A stretch of DNA of 64,000 bases. Source: Tritonibacter horizontis (GTDB lineage Bacteria > Pseudomonadota > Alphaproteobacteria > Rhodobacterales > Rhodobacteraceae). The position numbers and the translations under genes were made by a program. Shown here in pieces: positions 8,170 through 16,675 of the stretch; position 1 is the first letter of the stretch, and the number at the start of each line of letters is the position of its first letter. The stretch spans positions 1 to 64,000 of the forward strand of contig NZ_LPUY01000064.1 in assembly GCF_001518015.1 (NCBI RefSeq). Direction: 5' to 3'. The notes beneath the pieces are model-generated. The model ran no database searches, was not told the DNA's origin, and saw only the letters and a program-made list of their open reading frames with translations.

Positions 8170-9120
8170 TCAGGTTACCTCGTAATCCAGCGCCTCTATG
8201 GCCTGTTGCAGCGCCTTGACGAACAGCCGCTCCAATGGCGCCGGAGCCGCGTCCTGACGTTGCATCAAGCCCACCGGCCCCTTGGTCAGCGTGGTGTCAA
8301 AGGGCAGCCGGACCAGCCGGCCGTCGCCCAGCTCCTGGCGCACCACCCCTTGCGAGATCATCCAGATTGCATCGGTGTCCCGGGCATAGACCCGCGCGAA
8401 GGCGCCAGAGACCGTCTCGATCCGCTGCGGCGGCTCCGACAGGCCATGGCTGACCAGCCACCGCTCCACCAAGGGGCGGATCGCGGCGCTGGTCGGCGGA
8501 AAGATCACCGGCCAGCGCGCCAGATCGCTCAGGTCCGGCGCACCCAGACAGGGGTGTTCGGGCCGGACAACGCAGACCACCTCTTCGGTATAAAGCTGTG
8601 TGAAGGAGACCCCCTGCATGCTCGCCGGATCGCCCATGCGCCCGATCACCATGTTGACGGCCCCGCTGCGCAACAGATCCATCAGCATGCCGTGCGGTCC
8701 ATCCGACAGTCGCAACACCGCCACGGGGGCGAGACGCCGAAAGCCCTCGGCCACCTTTGGCAGCAACCCCGCCGCAACGCTGGGCAGGGCCCCGACCGTG
8801 ACCTCCTGTTGCAAGAACCCGCCGCGGGACCGATCCACGCCCTCCAGCCCATGATCCAGCGCCGCAAGGCTCATGCGGGCAAAATGCGAAAACACCTCGC
8901 CGGCCTCGGTCAGCTCGACCCCGGCGCGACTGCGCAGCAACAGCCGGGTGCCAAGGATCTCTTCCAGCTCTTTCAGCGTGCGTGACATCGCCGGCTGTGT
9001 CAGCCCCAGATGGTCCCCTGCCCCCTTGAGACTGCCGCGCGCGACCACCTCGGACAGGCACTGCAGATGGCGAATTTTGACTTGTCGGCTCAGTTTATAG
9101 TTACCCATATCGGTATTCAT
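8170..9120 (-). CDS. pcaQ: LysR-type regulator of protocatechuate catabolism
   Basis: A 316-residue LysR-family regulator. The helix-turn-helix lies at about residues 18-75 (KIRHLQCLSEVVARGSLKG, LTQPAMSRTLKELEEILG), and the rest is the periplasmic-binding-protein-like effector domain. It is divergent from pobA-pcaDCHGB, which is the standard position of PcaQ, the activator responding to 3-carboxymuconate or carboxymuconolactone in alphaproteobacteria. An internal ATG at 9108 is an alternative start. The symbol rests on family plus position. Confidence 0.88.
   Translation of the reverse strand: MNTDMGNYKLSRQVKIRHLQCLSEVVARGSLKGAGDHLGLTQPAMSRTLKELEEILGTRLLLRSRAGVELTEAGEVFSHFARMSLAALDHGLEGVDRSRGGFLQQEVTVGALPSVAAGLLPKVAEGFRRLAPVAVLRLSDGPHGMLMDLLRSGAVNMVIGRMGDPASMQGVSFTQLYTEEVVCVVRPEHPCLGAPDLSDLARWPVIFPPTSAAIRPLVERWLVSHGLSEPPQRIETVSGAFARVYARDTDAIWMISQGVVRQELGDGRLVRLPFDTTLTKGPVGLMQRQDAAPAPLERLFVKALQQAIEALDYEVT
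9098..9118. promoter_or_regulatory. Candidate PcaQ-binding dyad
   Basis: Around GTTACC (9100-9105) and GGTATT (9112-9117) there is an imperfect inverted repeat with a six-base spacer, resembling the ATAACC / GGTTAT-type arms known for PcaQ sites in rhizobia. It overlaps the first codons of the pcaQ frame as annotated, which would fit autoregulation but also lowers confidence. Confidence 0.3.
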
Positions 9121-9187
9121 AATGGGATATTTCTCATTTTTGAATACGCAAACTGCATGTTACGGTGTCTTCAACGAGGAGAGCGAG

Positions 9188-10357
9188 ATGCGAAAACAGG
9201 TGGTGATCATTGGTGGCGGGCCGTCCGGCATGCTGCTCGGGCAGTTGCTGCACCTAGCCGGGATTGACACGGTGGTCCTGGAGCGCCGCAACAAGGCCCA
9301 TGTCCTCAGCCGGATCCGCGCCGGCATTCTGGAGCAGGGCATGGTGGAGCTGATGCACAAGGCCGGTGTCGGCGCGCGGCTGGAGCAGGAAAGCTATCTG
9401 CACAACGGCACGCTGATTTCCCACAATCACGAGATGTTCGGAATAGATTTCCAGCAGCTGATCGGCAAATCCGTTGTGCTTTATGGCCAGACCGAAGTGA
9501 CCCGCGATCTTTATGCCGCGCGCGAAAAGGTGGGCGGCGATGTCCTGTTCGACGTCGAGGATGCGGAAATCCACGATGCCGAGCGCGACCATCCCTATGT
9601 GACCTTTCGCAGAAATGGCAGGACAGAGCGGATCGATTGCGATTTCATTGCCGGTTGCGACGGGTTCCACGGTGTCAGCCGGCGCAGCATCCCGGCCTCG
9701 GTGCGCCGCGAATACGAAAAGGTCTATCCCTTTGGCTGGCTTGGCATTCTCTCCGAGACCCCACCGGTGAACGATGAGCTGATCTATGCCAATTCTCCGG
9801 ATGGATTTGCGCTTTGCTCCATGCGCAATGCCAATCTCAGCCGGTACTACGTGCAATGCAGTCTTGGCGATGATGTCGGCGACTGGACCGACACCCGGTT
9901 CTGGGACACGCTGCGGCACCGATTGCCGCCCGAAGTGGGCGAGGCGCTGGTCACTGGTCCCTCCATTGAAAAATCCATTGCGCCGCTGCGGTCATTTGTC
10001 AGCGAACCGATGCGCTGGGGGCGGTTGTTCCTTTGTGGCGATGCCGCCCATATCGTGCCGCCGACCGGCGCCAAGGGGCTGAACACCGCGGCGTCGGATG
10101 TGCATTATCTCTATACCGGACTGACCCAGTTTTATCAGGACAAGGACAGCGACGGCATCGACCGCTATTCCGAAAAAGCCCTGGCGCGGGTCTGGAAAGC
10201 GGAACGGTTCAGCTGGTGGATGACCTCGCTGCTGCACCGGTTCCCGGATCAGAGCCCCTTTGATCTGCGGATGCAGGGCGCTGAAATGGCCTTTCTGCGC
10301 GACAACGAAGACGCCCAGCGCGTGCTTGCAACCAACTATGTCGGGCTACCCTACTGA
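9188..10357 (+). CDS. pobA: 4-Hydroxybenzoate 3-monooxygenase
   Basis: A 389-residue flavoprotein hydroxylase converting 4-hydroxybenzoate to protocatechuate with NAD(P)H and oxygen. The FAD motif VVIIGGGPSGMLLGQLL is at the N-terminus, and the second FAD/NADPH motif GDAAHIVPPTGAKGLNTA is near residue 280. The ATG at 9188 lies 7 bases after GAGGAG and gives the usual family length; the longer frame adds an unlikely leader. The stop overlaps the pcaD start (TGATG), so the two are translationally coupled. Confidence 0.95.
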   Translation: MRKQVVIIGGGPSGMLLGQLLHLAGIDTVVLERRNKAHVLSRIRAGILEQGMVELMHKAGVGARLEQESYLHNGTLISHNHEMFGIDFQQLIGKSVVLYGQTEVTRDLYAAREKVGGDVLFDVEDAEIHDAERDHPYVTFRRNGRTERIDCDFIAGCDGFHGVSRRSIPASVRREYEKVYPFGWLGILSETPPVNDELIYANSPDGFALCSMRNANLSRYYVQCSLGDDVGDWTDTRFWDTLRHRLPPEVGEALVTGPSIEKSIAPLRSFVSEPMRWGRLFLCGDAAHIVPPTGAKGLNTAASDVHYLYTGLTQFYQDKDSDGIDRYSEKALARVWKAERFSWWMTSLLHRFPDQSPFDLRMQGAEMAFLRDNEDAQRVLATNYVGLPY

Positions 10358-11145
10358 TGCGGATGGCAAAACTGAAACACACGGCGCTGCATTGGCGCGA
10401 GGATGGCGCGGCGGATGGGCCGGTCGTGGTGTTCGCCAATTCGCTGGGCACCGATCTGAGGCTTTGGGACGCGGTGGTCGACCGGCTCCCCAAACATCTG
10501 CGGCTGATCCGCTTTGACAAACGCGGCCACGGGCTGTCTGCCTGCCCGCCCGGTCCCTATAGCATCGACGACCTCGCAGCGGACACGCTGGAGCTGCTGG
10601 ACCATGCGGCGGTGGCGCAATGCACCTTTGTCGGGCTGTCCATTGGCGGCATGATCGCCCAGGCGCTGGCGGCCCAGGCGCCAGAGCGCATCACGGCGCT
10701 GGTGCTGTCCAATACGGCCGCCCGGATGGGCGATCCTGCCATGTGGCAGCAGCGGATTGACGCGATCAACGCGGGCGGCATCCAAGCGCTGTCGGATGCC
10801 GTGATGGAGCGCTGGTTCGCGCCTGGCTTTCTGGCTTCGCAGGCCCATCTGCCCTGGCGGCACATGTTGGAACGCACCCCGCGCGCCGGTTACATCGGCT
10901 GCTGTCAGGCCCTCGCCGGCGCCGATCTGACCGCAACGACACAGCAGCTCTCCCAGCCGACACTGGGGATTGCGGGCAGCCTTGACGGGGCCAGCCCGCC
11001 GGCGCTGGTCGAGGCGACGATAGATCTGATCGCCGACAGTCGTTTCACTTTGATCGAAGACACGGGCCACCTGCCCTGTGTCGAAGCGCCCGACGCCTTT
11101 GCCGGTGCGCTGACCGACTTCCTGAAGGAGCTAGGCCATGTCTAA
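10357..11145 (+). CDS. pcaD: 3-Oxoadipate enol-lactonase
   Basis: A 262-residue alpha/beta hydrolase that opens the enol-lactone ring to give 3-oxoadipate. FVGLSIGGMIAQALA contains the nucleophile elbow G-L-S-I-G, and the catalytic histidine lies in TLIEDTGHLPCVEAP near the C-terminus. It starts within the pobA stop codon and ends 8 bases inside pcaC, so it sits in the middle of a tightly packed operon. A second ATG two codons in is also possible. Confidence 0.93.
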   Translation: MRMAKLKHTALHWREDGAADGPVVVFANSLGTDLRLWDAVVDRLPKHLRLIRFDKRGHGLSACPPGPYSIDDLAADTLELLDHAAVAQCTFVGLSIGGMIAQALAAQAPERITALVLSNTAARMGDPAMWQQRIDAINAGGIQALSDAVMERWFAPGFLASQAHLPWRHMLERTPRAGYIGCCQALAGADLTATTQQLSQPTLGIAGSLDGASPPALVEATIDLIADSRFTLIEDTGHLPCVEAPDAFAGALTDFLKELGHV

Positions 11146-11542
11146 ACAGCCGCCCACCGACCGCTACATCACCGGCATGACAGTCCGCCGCAAGATACTG
11201 GGCGAAGCCCATGTGGCGCGGGCCGAACTCAAGAAAACCGCCTTTGACGAGCCCTTTCAGACATTGATCACCGAAGCCGCCTGGGGCAACCTCTGGGCCA
11301 GTGACGGGATCAGCGACCGGGAACGCTCCATGCTGACGCTGGCATTGCTGGCGGCGCTTGGCAATTTTGACGAGATCCCGATGCATATTCGCGCCACCGC
11401 CCGCACCGGTGCCAGCAAGACCGATGTATTGGAAGCCTTTCAGCATGTCGCGATCTATGCCGGGGTGCCACGGGCCAATCACGCGCTGAAGCTGGCCAAG
11501 GACACCTATGCCGAGATGGAAGAAGAGGAACGATCCGCATGA
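11138..11542 (+). CDS. pcaC: 4-Carboxymuconolactone decarboxylase
   Basis: A 134-residue protein of the carboxymuconolactone decarboxylase family, with the typical region from [20 protein letters not shown] to [17 protein letters not shown] and the [15 protein letters not shown] helix near the C-terminus. It removes the carboxyl group from 4-carboxymuconolactone, giving the substrate of PcaD. It overlaps pcaD by 8 bases and pcaH by 4. PcaD and PcaC are separate proteins here, not the PcaL fusion found in some actinobacteria. Confidence 0.95.
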   Translation: MSKQPPTDRYITGMTVRRKILGEAHVARAELKKTAFDEPFQTLITEAAWGNLWASDGISDRERSMLTLALLAALGNFDEIPMHIRATARTGASKTDVLEAFQHVAIYAGVPRANHALKLAKDTYAEMEEEERSA

Positions 11543-12261
11543 CCAATGGCTTTGTGAACCGCGACCGGCGCTGGCATCCGGCGGCGGTGACCCCGGACTA
11601 CAAGACATCCGTCGCGCGTGGCCCACGTCTGGCACCGCTGTCCTTTCCCACCACCCTGGGCGAGGAAACCGGGCCGGTCTTTGGGCACGACATGCTGGGC
11701 GCGCTGGACAATGACCTGATCCTGAATTTCGGCCCCCAGGGCGAAATGGCGATCGGCCCACGCATCATCGTCCATGGGCAGCTGCGTGACGAATTCGGGC
11801 GTGGCGTGCCCAATACGCTGATCGAGGTCTGGCAGGCCAATGCGGGCGGCCGGTATCGCCACAAGAAGGAAAGCTATCTGGCGCCGCTGGATCCGAATTT
11901 CGGCGGCTGTGGCCGCTGCATGACCGACGCGCAGGGGTTTTACGAATTTCGCACCATCATGCCCGGCCCCTACCCCTGGCCCAACACCATGAACGACTGG
12001 CGGCCCGCGCATATCCATTTTTCGATTTTCGGACAGGCCTTTGCCCAGCGTCTGATCACCCAGATGTACTTTGAGGGCGACCCGCTGATCTGGCATTGCC
12101 CCATCGTTGACACCATCCCCACCCGTGAGGGGATCGAAAGCCTTGTCGCGCCGCTGGATATGGCGCGGACGGTGCCGATGGATGCGCGGGCCTACAAGTT
12201 CGACATCACCCTGCGCGGCCGCCGCCAGACCTTGTTTGAAAACCGCATGGAGGGGCTCTGA
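11539..12261 (+). CDS. pcaH: Protocatechuate 3,4-dioxygenase beta subunit
   Basis: A 240-residue intradiol dioxygenase subunit. The beta subunit binds the catalytic non-haem Fe(III) through two tyrosines and two histidines; here the tyrosine in [13 protein letters not shown] and the pair in [11 protein letters not shown] fit the ligand positions. The fold is supported by [20 protein letters not shown]. The start ATG overlaps the pcaC stop (ATGA), and pcaG follows after 3 bases, as expected for a 1:1 heterodimer. Confidence 0.97.
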   Translation: MTNGFVNRDRRWHPAAVTPDYKTSVARGPRLAPLSFPTTLGEETGPVFGHDMLGALDNDLILNFGPQGEMAIGPRIIVHGQLRDEFGRGVPNTLIEVWQANAGGRYRHKKESYLAPLDPNFGGCGRCMTDAQGFYEFRTIMPGPYPWPNTMNDWRPAHIHFSIFGQAFAQRLITQMYFEGDPLIWHCPIVDTIPTREGIESLVAPLDMARTVPMDARAYKFDITLRGRRQTLFENRMEGL

Positions 12262-12264
12262 GCC

Positions 12265-12882
12265 ATGGTCCAGCCGCTGAACCACCTGAAGGAATCCCCG
12301 TCGCAGACCGCCGGGCCCTATGTCCATATCGGCTGCACGCCGAATTTCGCCGAGATCACCGGCGTCTACCCGCATGACCTTGGTCAACAGATGATCACCG
12401 GTGACGTGGCTGGCCCGCGCATCCGCATCACCGGGCGGGTGATCGACGGCACCGGCACCCCGCTGCGCGATGCGATGATCGAAATCTGGCAGGCCGATGC
12501 CGCCGGCCTGTTCAACAGCCCCAGCGAGACGCGCGGGCAAGCGGACCCCGATTTCACCGGTTGGGGGCGCGCGCCGTCGGACATGACCACCGGCACGTTT
12601 ACCTTCGACACGGTCAAACCCGGCGCGGTGCCGTTCGTGGATGGTCGCCTGCAAGCGCCCCATGTGACGCTCTGGGTCGTGGCGCGGGGGATCAACCTCG
12701 GCCTGCACACGCGGATGTATTTCCCGGACGAGGCAGAGGCCAACGCCGCCGACCCGATCCTGTCGCGGATCGAGCATCAGAACCGGGTCAACACCCTGAT
12801 CGCCACGGCCGAGGGCGACGGTCACTACCATTTCGACATTCACCTGCAGGGCGAGACCGAGACGATCTTTTTCGATATCTGA
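12265..12882 (+). CDS. pcaG: Protocatechuate 3,4-dioxygenase alpha subunit
   Basis: A 205-residue alpha subunit, homologous to PcaH but without its full iron-ligand set. SQTAGPYVHIGCTP and LRDAMIEIWQADAAGLFNSP are typical family segments. Alpha helps to form the substrate pocket of the dimer. It is directly behind pcaH, and a hairpin with a short T tract follows, before pcaB. Confidence 0.96.
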   Translation: MVQPLNHLKESPSQTAGPYVHIGCTPNFAEITGVYPHDLGQQMITGDVAGPRIRITGRVIDGTGTPLRDAMIEIWQADAAGLFNSPSETRGQADPDFTGWGRAPSDMTTGTFTFDTVKPGAVPFVDGRLQAPHVTLWVVARGINLGLHTRMYFPDEAEANAADPILSRIEHQNRVNTLIATAEGDGHYHFDIHLQGETETIFFDI

Positions 12883-12887
12883 TGCCT

Positions 12888-12916
12888 CCGGGGGCGCGCG
12901 CCCAGCCCCCGGTTTT
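12888..12916 (+). terminator. Terminator-like hairpin between pcaG and pcaB
   Basis: CCGGGGGC at 12888-12895 pairs perfectly with GCCCCCGG at 12905-12912, followed directly by TTTT at 12913-12916. This is an intrinsic-terminator shape, but the T run is short. It lies six bases after the pcaG stop and about 70 bases before pcaB, so it may lower pcaB transcription rather than end the operon. Confidence 0.65.
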
Positions 12917-12985
12917 GATTTGCCGCGCCACGGGCACCGCCATAGGCTCTGACACATCCGCGACCCTGCATGAAAGACCGCTACC

Positions 12986-14059
12986 GTGAACCCATTGACC
13001 GCGACCAACCCGTTCTTTTCCGGCCTTTTTGCGGACGAAGAGATCACGGATCTTTTTTCGCAGCAGGCAACGGCACGGGCGTTTCTGGCCTTTGAAATCG
13101 CGCTGAGCCAATCGGCAGGCGCGGCCGGGTTGATCGCGCCGGAACTGGCCGACCGTGCGGCCGCAGCCATGGCGGATTTCAAACCCGATATCGCCGCCCT
13201 GCTCCCTGATCTCAGCACCGATGGCATGGCGGTGCCGGGCTATGTGCGGCAACTCAAGGCCCATGTGGGCAAGGATCTGGCGGTAGCCGTGCATCCCGGA
13301 GCCACCAGCCAAGACCTGATCGACACCGCCCTGGCGCTGTCGATCCGGGCCGCAAACGACATTTTCCAGCACCGCCTTGCGGCGCTGCTGTTGGCGCTGG
13401 ATGATCTGGCGACGACGCAGGCGGGCCATCGGCTGATGGGGCGCACCCGGATGCAGGCCGCCCTGCCCATCGACGCGGCGCATAGAATTGCAACCTGGCG
13501 AGCGCCCTGCGCGCGGGCGCAATCCCGTCTCGCGGCGCTCAGACCGGAAGTGGAGCAACTGCAGTTCGGTGGCCCGGTGGGCGACCGCCAGCGCAGCGCG
13601 CCGGTTGCGGATGCGCTGGCGACGCGGCTCGCCCGGCATCTGGACCTGCAGTGCCCCCCAGCCAGCTGGCATACGGAGCGCGACGGGCTGGCCCTTTATG
13701 CCGGATGGCTCTCTTCCCTGACGGGCAGCCTGGGCAAGATGGGCCAGGACATTTGCCTGATGGTGCAGCAAGGCGTCGATGACCTGGCCCAAAGCGGTGG
13801 CGGCACCAGTTCCGCCATGGCCCATAAACAGAACCCGGTAACGGCGGAACTGTTGGTGACACTGGCCCGGTTCAACGCCGCCCAATTGCCGCTGATGCAC
13901 CAGGCGCTGGTCCACGAACAGGAACGCTCTGGCGCCATGTGGACGCTGGAATGGATGGTATTGCCGACGATGATGACATGCACCGGCGCCGCCCTGACCC
14001 GCGCGACACAGCAGGTCCGCGCCATCACCCGCATCGGCGAGACACCTGACGCCGGCTGA
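12986..14059 (+). CDS. pcaB: 3-Carboxy-cis,cis-muconate cycloisomerase
   Basis: A 357-residue member of the fumarase/aspartase superfamily, short compared with the roughly 450 residues of gammaproteobacterial PcaB but usual for alphaproteobacteria. The superfamily signature is GGTSSAMAHKQNPV, and the N-terminal contact is VAVHPGATSQDLIDTAL. It lactonises 3-carboxymuconate. It starts with GTG at 12986, 103 bases after pcaG, with a hairpin between them, so it is the least tightly coupled gene of the operon. Confidence 0.93.
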   Translation: MNPLTATNPFFSGLFADEEITDLFSQQATARAFLAFEIALSQSAGAAGLIAPELADRAAAAMADFKPDIAALLPDLSTDGMAVPGYVRQLKAHVGKDLAVAVHPGATSQDLIDTALALSIRAANDIFQHRLAALLLALDDLATTQAGHRLMGRTRMQAALPIDAAHRIATWRAPCARAQSRLAALRPEVEQLQFGGPVGDRQRSAPVADALATRLARHLDLQCPPASWHTERDGLALYAGWLSSLTGSLGKMGQDICLMVQQGVDDLAQSGGGTSSAMAHKQNPVTAELLVTLARFNAAQLPLMHQALVHEQERSGAMWTLEWMVLPTMMTCTGAALTRATQQVRAITRIGETPDAG

Positions 14060-14186
14060 ACGGCATCTCAAAAGAAAACGGAAAAAAGTTTCAGGCGCTG
14101 CATCCAAATGCGGCCCTGGCGGAGTCTTCCTATTAGACGGCGTGCGGATGGTCCGCGCCTCCCGTCTGACAGCGAGGAGCTATTTC

Positions 14187-14987
14187 ATGCATTTTCTCAA
14201 GACCGCATTTGCCACCGTTTCCCTGATCGCCACCGCACAGGTCGCACCGGCCTCCGGCACCGCCAGCCTGCAGGCCATTGGTCTGAGCGGCGACAACATG
14301 CTGCATGTGATCAATACCGAAACCGCCACGGTCACCGCCTCCATGCCGGTCAAGGGCGTCGACAGGCTTCTTGGCATTGACCTGCGGCCTGCCACCGGCC
14401 AGCTGATCGGCGTCACCTCGACCTTTGATATTGTCGAGATCGACATCGCAACCGGCGACGCCACCGTGATCTCCACCATGGACAAGGAACTGCCGGTCAC
14501 CGACGGGGCGCCCGTTATCGTCGACTTCAATCCTATGGCAAACAAGCTGCGGTTCATGAGCGGCACCACCAATCACCGCGTCGATATCGAAAGCGGAGCA
14601 GTGACCGTGGATGGCAGCCTTGCCTTTGAGGGGGCCGACATGCATGCCGGCGAAGCCCCGGCAATCGCGGCGGCGGCCTACATCAACTCCTACGGGACAC
14701 CGGACAAGACGGCGATGTTCGATATCGATTCCACCATCGTTGCGCTGATCCAGCAGACCTCGCCCAACGATGGCACCCTCGCCGCCATCGGCAAGCTCGG
14801 GATCGAGGCCAGCGAGACCTATGCCTTTGACATTGCCACCGACGCCGAGGGCACCAACACCGCATGGCTCGCCACTGGCGGCACCCTGAATACCGTCTCG
14901 CTGGAAACCGGCAAGATCATGGAAAGCTGGGAGATTTCCGGCGCCGAGGCGGCCTTGCGCGATATCACAATCCTGACCGCCAAGTAA
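14187..14987 (+). CDS. Exported DUF4394 domain protein
   Basis: A 266-residue protein with a signal peptide (MHFLKTAFATVSLIATAQVA, cleavage near residue 22), followed by a DUF4394-like body with repeated short blades: ASLQAIGLSGDNMLHVINTE and GIDLRPATGQLIGVTSTFDI are characteristic. The ATG at 14187 has a good site (GAGGAG) and aligns with the signal peptide. It is followed by an ECF sigma and anti-sigma pair, a recurrent neighbourhood for DUF4394 genes. Its extracytoplasmic role is unknown; a beta-propeller-like fold is inferred from the repeats. Confidence 0.82.
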   Translation: MHFLKTAFATVSLIATAQVAPASGTASLQAIGLSGDNMLHVINTETATVTASMPVKGVDRLLGIDLRPATGQLIGVTSTFDIVEIDIATGDATVISTMDKELPVTDGAPVIVDFNPMANKLRFMSGTTNHRVDIESGAVTVDGSLAFEGADMHAGEAPAIAAAAYINSYGTPDKTAMFDIDSTIVALIQQTSPNDGTLAAIGKLGIEASETYAFDIATDAEGTNTAWLATGGTLNTVSLETGKIMESWEISGAEAALRDITILTAK

Positions 14988-15003
14988 CCAACCAAGGCGC
15001 GTC

Positions 15004-15037
15004 GCAGGCTGCAAGCCACCACAGTGCTGCAGCCTGC
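15004..15037. repeat. Perfect 10-bp inverted repeat after the DUF4394 gene
   Basis: Positions 15004-15013 and 15028-15037 are exact inverted complements around a 14-base loop. No T tract follows. It lies 17 bases past the DUF4394 stop and just before a second, terminator-type hairpin. Confidence 0.6.
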
Positions 15038-15047
15038 ACGTCTCTCT

Positions 15048-15083
15048 GCCCCCCGAGGGAAACGCCCCGGGGGGCCTTGTTTC
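15048..15083 (+). terminator. Intrinsic terminator of the DUF4394 gene
   Basis: GCCCCCCG (15048-15055) pairs with CGGGGGGC (15068-15075), with an inner GGG/CCC extension, followed by the T-rich CTTGTTTCT. It separates the DUF4394 gene from the sigma factor gene. Confidence 0.7.
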
Positions 15084-15269
15084 TCCGGGGAAGCCCAGCG
15101 GACCATGCAGGTTTCCCCGCCCCCATCCCAAAGAAATGGCGACAGTCCGTTGACCGGTTATTCCGACACCCATAGCATTCCCGCCACACGCGCCGCTTGT
15201 GCAGCACCGGGGTCGCCCGGGCGCGCGGCCAGGGCCGCGGAGAACGCGCGCGGGAATGAGGACAGGCAA

Positions 15270-15800
15270 TTGAGCGAACTTGCGCAACGACTTGGGGAGT
15301 GTGCGGCCGGGGACACCTCTGCGCTGCGGCGCTTGCTGGACAGTGAAGGACCGCGCCTGTTGGGGATCGCGCGCCGGATGCTGCGGCGGCAGGATCTGGC
15401 CGAGGATGCCGTGCAGGAATGCATTCTGACCATCTGGCGCAAAGCCAGACAATATGACCCCGCCAGAGGCAGCGCGCAGGGCTGGGTCACCACGATCCTG
15501 CGCAATCAATGCCTGACCATGCTCCGCAAGGAAAGTTGGGAAATTGCCACCGACGCCGACAGCCTCGACCGTCGACAGGATGAGACAATCGTGATGGACG
15601 CCTACAATCGACTGGATATCAACAGCGACCTGCGGCGCTGCCTGGACCGGCTCGATGCGCCCAAGCGGGTGGCGATCCTGCAGGCCTATGTGCTGGGCTA
15701 TACCCATGGCGAGATTTCCGGTCGTCTCCAAGCCCCCCTCGGATCGGTAAAATCCTGGGTGCGGCGTGGCCTGAGCAGCCTGCGGGAGTGCCTGTCATGA
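15270..15800 (+). CDS. ECF-family RNA polymerase sigma factor
   Basis: A 176-residue ECF sigma factor from a TTG at 15270; the longer frame would add an 82-residue leader with no sigma character. Region 2 is ARRMLRRQDLAEDAVQECIL with TIWRKARQYDP, and region 4 is AYVLGYTHGEISGRLQAPLG with VKSWVRRGLSSL. A GAGGAC ribosome site lies six bases before the TTG. The stop overlaps the anti-sigma gene start (ATGA). Together with the downstream gene it forms a SigK/RskA-type unit sensing an envelope or redox signal; the target genes probably include the DUF4394 gene. Confidence 0.88.
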   Translation: MSELAQRLGECAAGDTSALRRLLDSEGPRLLGIARRMLRRQDLAEDAVQECILTIWRKARQYDPARGSAQGWVTTILRNQCLTMLRKESWEIATDADSLDRRQDETIVMDAYNRLDINSDLRRCLDRLDAPKRVAILQAYVLGYTHGEISGRLQAPLGSVKSWVRRGLSSLRECLS

Positions 15801-16552
15801 CAGAGGAACGCACGCTTCAGGATCGGGCGATGGAATTGGCGCTTGGCCTGGCCGAAGACGCTGAGGTGGCAGAACTTGAAGCCCGCGCCCAACGCGAGCC
15901 CGAGGTCGCCGCCGCGCTGGAGCACGCCCGGGCCCGGCTGTCCGAACTCGACGATACGGCGACGGATCTGGCGCTCCCGGCCGGGCTGTGGGACCGCATT
16001 TCCGCACGGTTGGACGCGGCGGCAGCCGAGGCAGACGAAACGATTGTCCTCGGGCCGGAATTCGATGCGGAAACCCATGCGGTCGTGCCGACGGCGGACC
16101 CAGCGGTCAGCGTGCCCTTTGGCCCGCGCCACTGGTTTCTGGCGGCCTGTACCGGGCTTGCGGCATCGCTGGTGCTGGCCGTGGCGCTTGGCTGGGCCAT
16201 GTTGACCCGCCCCGACCCCAGCGTGATCGCGGTCCTGATCAACGACATGGGCGAAGCTGTGGCACTGATCGAAGGCACCGAGGAGAACTACACCCGCGTG
16301 ACCCTGCTCGGCCCCGCCCCGGTTCCCGACGGTCAGGTCATGCAGGTCTGGACCAAACCCCAAGCAGACGGGCCGCCGGTGTCACTGGGCCTGCTGGCGG
16401 ACAATCGCGGCACCGCGCTGGATGTCAACGGCCTGCCCCCGCCGGGTCCGATGCAGCTCTACGAGATCACCTTTGAACAGGATGGAGGATCGCCCAGCGG
16501 GCTTCCCACCGGGCCGATCCATGGCAAGGGACTGGCGAAAATCCCGCTGTGA
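15797..16552 (+). CDS. RskA-like anti-sigma factor, membrane-anchored
   Basis: A 251-residue anti-sigma-K-type protein. The cytoplasmic N-terminal part (residues 1-110) is helical and acidic and would hold the sigma factor. One transmembrane segment, ACTGLAASLVLAVALGWAML, lies at about residues 115-135. The periplasmic RskA domain includes PDGQVMQVWTKPQADG and GPMQLYEITFEQDGGSP. No zinc-binding ZAS motif is seen. The start overlaps the sigma gene stop, which fits 1:1 translation. A bidirectional terminator follows. Confidence 0.87.
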   Translation: MTEERTLQDRAMELALGLAEDAEVAELEARAQREPEVAAALEHARARLSELDDTATDLALPAGLWDRISARLDAAAAEADETIVLGPEFDAETHAVVPTADPAVSVPFGPRHWFLAACTGLAASLVLAVALGWAMLTRPDPSVIAVLINDMGEAVALIEGTEENYTRVTLLGPAPVPDGQVMQVWTKPQADGPPVSLGLLADNRGTALDVNGLPPPGPMQLYEITFEQDGGSPSGLPTGPIHGKGLAKIPL

Positions 16553-16611
16553 GCGGGGCTGGTGCCGTGACGCCGAAAAAAACCTGTGCCGCGAAGACCC
16601 TCGTGCAAACG

Positions 16612-16642
16612 AAAAAGGGAGCGCCAAGACGCTCCCCTTTTC
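16612..16642. terminator. Bidirectional terminator between rskA-like gene and ask
   Basis: GGGAGCG (16617-16623) pairs with CGCTCCC (16630-16636), flanked by A-rich sequence on the left and TTTT on the right. It serves the convergent anti-sigma and aspartokinase genes. Confidence 0.8.
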
Positions 16643-16675
16643 TCACCTTGTCCCTGTCAGACTGCGGCGATCGGA

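Noticed and set aside
11506-13227. A 573-codon minus-strand frame opposite pcaH-pcaG
   Set aside because: Composition is typical of an antisense frame in GC-rich DNA, and the plus strand has unmistakable dioxygenase subunits.
14133-15731. A 532-codon minus-strand frame opposite the DUF4394 and sigma factor genes
   Set aside because: Runs antisense through two recognised genes and their terminators; no protein motif.
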